DNA from: Zea mays
Lineage: Eukaryota > Streptophyta > Magnoliopsida > Poales > Poaceae
Assembly: GCF_902167145.1 (NCBI RefSeq)
Contig: NC_050100.1
Location: forward strand, 201,661,974 to 201,725,973
Reading direction: 5' to 3'
Length of the DNA stretch: 64,000 bases
A model generated the notes under the pieces. That model was not told the origin of the DNA and did no database searches. It worked only from the letters and a program-made list of their open reading frames with translations. Numbering within the stretch: the stretch's first letter is position 1; each line of letters starts with the position of its first letter. A program made the translations under genes and the position numbers. This document shows, one piece after another, positions 62,229 to 64,000 of this stretch.

Positions 62229-64000
62229 AGTGGACATAAACACAATCTAGTTACGCCTTGAATAGAAGGGATTATAGGAAACCTGGTATCACAAAAAGTT
62301 ATTTGCTAGCCCAATAACGTCTTCATCCTCTAGTTGTACTCTAATACCCTCTCGAGCGAATACAGTGCCCTCAATATCATAAAAACATCATTTGTGGTTT
62401 AAAATGTGATCTATTGTTTTGAATTCTTTATATTCCAACTTTTTAGCAACCGTATGGTGGAAAATGTGCCTTACAACTTTAACATATGTTTGGATAGTTC
62501 TCTCACTCAATTTGGCTAAATTTTCCACGGTCTTTATTTTATTGAGAAACAATGTGGCATATTAATATGTTGTGTTTTATTTGAGTAGACATAAACACCG
62601 TCTAGGTATGCCTTGAATAGAGGGGATTATAGGAAACCTGGTATCACAAAAGGTCATTAGCTAGCCCAATAACATCTTTATCCACTAGTTGTACTCTAAT
62701 ACCCTCTCGTGCGAATACAATGCCCTTGACATCTGGGAAACATCATTTTTAGTTTAAAAGGTGATCTATTGTTTTGAATTCTTTATATTCCTGCTTTTTA
62801 GCAACCGTATAGTGGAAATAAAGTGCCTTACAACCTTAACATATGTTTGGAAAGTTCTCACACACAATGGCTAAATTTCCCACGGTTTTTATTTTATTTT
62901 GAGAAGCGATGTGGCATATTGATGTGTGGTGTTTTACTTGAGTGGACACAAATACCATCTAGGTATGCTTTAAATAGAGGAGATTATAGGAATCCCGCTA
63001 TCACAAAAGGTCATTTGCTAGCACAATAACGTTTTCATCCACTAGTTATACTCTAATACCGTCTCGTGTGAATACAATGCCCTCAATATTATAGAAACGT
63101 CATTTGAGGTTTAAAAGGTGATCTATTGTTTTGAATTCTTTATATTCCAACTTTTTCGCAACTGTATGGTGGAAAAAGGTGCCTTACAACCTTAACCTAT
63201 GTTTGGACTATTCACTCACGTAATTTGGCTAAATTTTCCATGGTCATTATTTTATTTTGAGAAACGATGTGGCATATTGATGTCTTTAGTTTTTCTTGAG
63301 TGGACATAAACATGACTAGGTATGCCTTGAATAGAGGGGATTATAGGAAACCTGGTATCACAAAAGGTCATTAGCTAGCCCAATAATGTCTTCATCCACT
63401 GGTTGTACTTTAATACCCTCTCGTGTGAATACAATTCCGTCAATATCATAGAAACGACATTTGAGGTTTAAAAGGTGATATATTGTTTTGAATTCTTTAT
63501 ATTCCAACCTTTTAGCATCTGTATGGTGGAAAAAAGGTGCCTTACAACCGTAACTTATGTTTGGACAGATCTCACACGCAATTTGGATAAATTTCCCATG
63601 GTCTTTATTTTATTGAGAAACGATGTGGCAAAATGATGTGCAGTGTTTTACTTGAGTGGACATAAACACCATCTAGGTATGCCTTGAATAGAGGGGACTA
63701 TAGGAAACCTGGTATCACAAAAGGTCATTAGCTAGCCCAATAACGTCTTCATCCACTAGTTGTACTCTAATACCGTCTCATGTGAATACAATGCCCTCAA
63801 TATAATAGAAACGTCCTTTGAGGTTTAAAAGGTGATCTATTGTTTTGAATTCTTTATATTCCAACTTTTTCGCAAATGTATGGTGGAAAAAAGGTGCCTT
63901 ACAACATTAACCTATGTTTGTATACTTCACTCACGTAATTTGGCTAAATTTTCCAAGGTCATTATTTTATTTTGAAAAATAATGTGGCATATTGATGTGT
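62229..64000 (+). repeat. S360 array, forward, continuing past the window
   Basis: Almost five units with starts near 62,229, 62,584, 62,940, 63,299 and 63,655. Read in reverse complement they follow the reverse array. 62,229-63,300 matches 55,380 down to 54,300, with shared ACAATCTAG, AGAAGGGATTATAGG, CAAAAAGTTATT, AATACAGTGCC and ACATGACTAGG/ACACGACTAGG variants. 63,300-63,655 matches 53,618-53,258 (CCAACCTTTTAGCATCTG, GGCAAAATGATG). 63,655-64,000 matches 53,258-52,923 (CCAAGGTCATT). Units 53,618-54,300 have no counterpart. A short open stretch at 62,823-63,029 is not conserved between units and is not annotated as a gene. Confidence 0.9.

Noticed and set aside
51851..64000. S360 as a dimer derived from two S180 units
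   Set aside because: The length ratio fits, but reading the two units side by side in both orientations gives no convincing shared segment.
1..64000. Telomeric repeat tracts or tRNA genes inside the arrays
   Set aside because: No TTTAGGG or TTAGGG runs and no cloverleaf with A- and B-box motifs were seen.

Overview
The window is entirely satellite DNA. I find no protein-coding gene, RNA gene, CRISPR array or recognisable transposable element on either strand. It suggests a large eukaryotic genome, most likely a flowering plant, at a centromeric, pericentromeric or knob-like heterochromatic block. The reasons are a 180-bp monomer in hundreds of copies, multimeric higher-order repeats (HORs), a second satellite of about 358 bp, and no genes over 64 kb. 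The kingdom is an inference from repeat style; I do not recognise the species and cannot match either monomer to a named family.

Two families are present. S180 (period 180 bp, forward phase taken as starting GGTCGTTCATGG) fills 1-51,817 and two small islands at 58,527-60,829 and 61,385-62,228. S360 (period about 354-360 bp, more AT-rich, forward phase GAGTGGACATAAACACC) fills about 51,840-58,526, 60,827-61,377 and 62,229-64,000.

Layout: S180 forward 1-9,238; inversion point at 9,237; S180 reverse 9,239-51,817; S360 reverse 51,851-55,452; inversion point at 55,448-55,452; S360 forward 55,453-58,526; S180 forward island; S360 forward fragment; S180 reverse island; S360 forward to the window end.

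Within S180 the HOR period changes along the array. It is 8-mer (about 1,437 bp) at 1-2,876, 5-mer (about 899 bp) at 2,453-5,160 and 29,204-33,725, 6-mer and 10-mer at 14.3-17.8 kb, a very uniform 2+2+1 5-mer (exactly 900 bp) at 20,956-23,316, 4-mer (720 bp) at 26.75-28.03 kb, 8-, 6- and 5-mers at 35-41.4 kb, and a 2.5-2.7 kb duplication at 43.6-48.8 kb. The array decays into indel-rich monomers at 50.2-51.8 kb, as expected at an array edge.

The most interesting signals are these. (1) A 17-bp CENP-B-box-like motif recurs in most S180 monomers (8 of 9 core positions), and two monomers carry a full 9 of 9 match. (2) The inversion at 9,237 is an asymmetric fold-back: the two sides share private variants in mirrored order. 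(3) S360 shows a second fold-back, a roughly 550-bp block copied 4.7 kb away, and an inverted copy of 52.9-55.4 kb running off the window end. That copy predicts what lies beyond 64,000.
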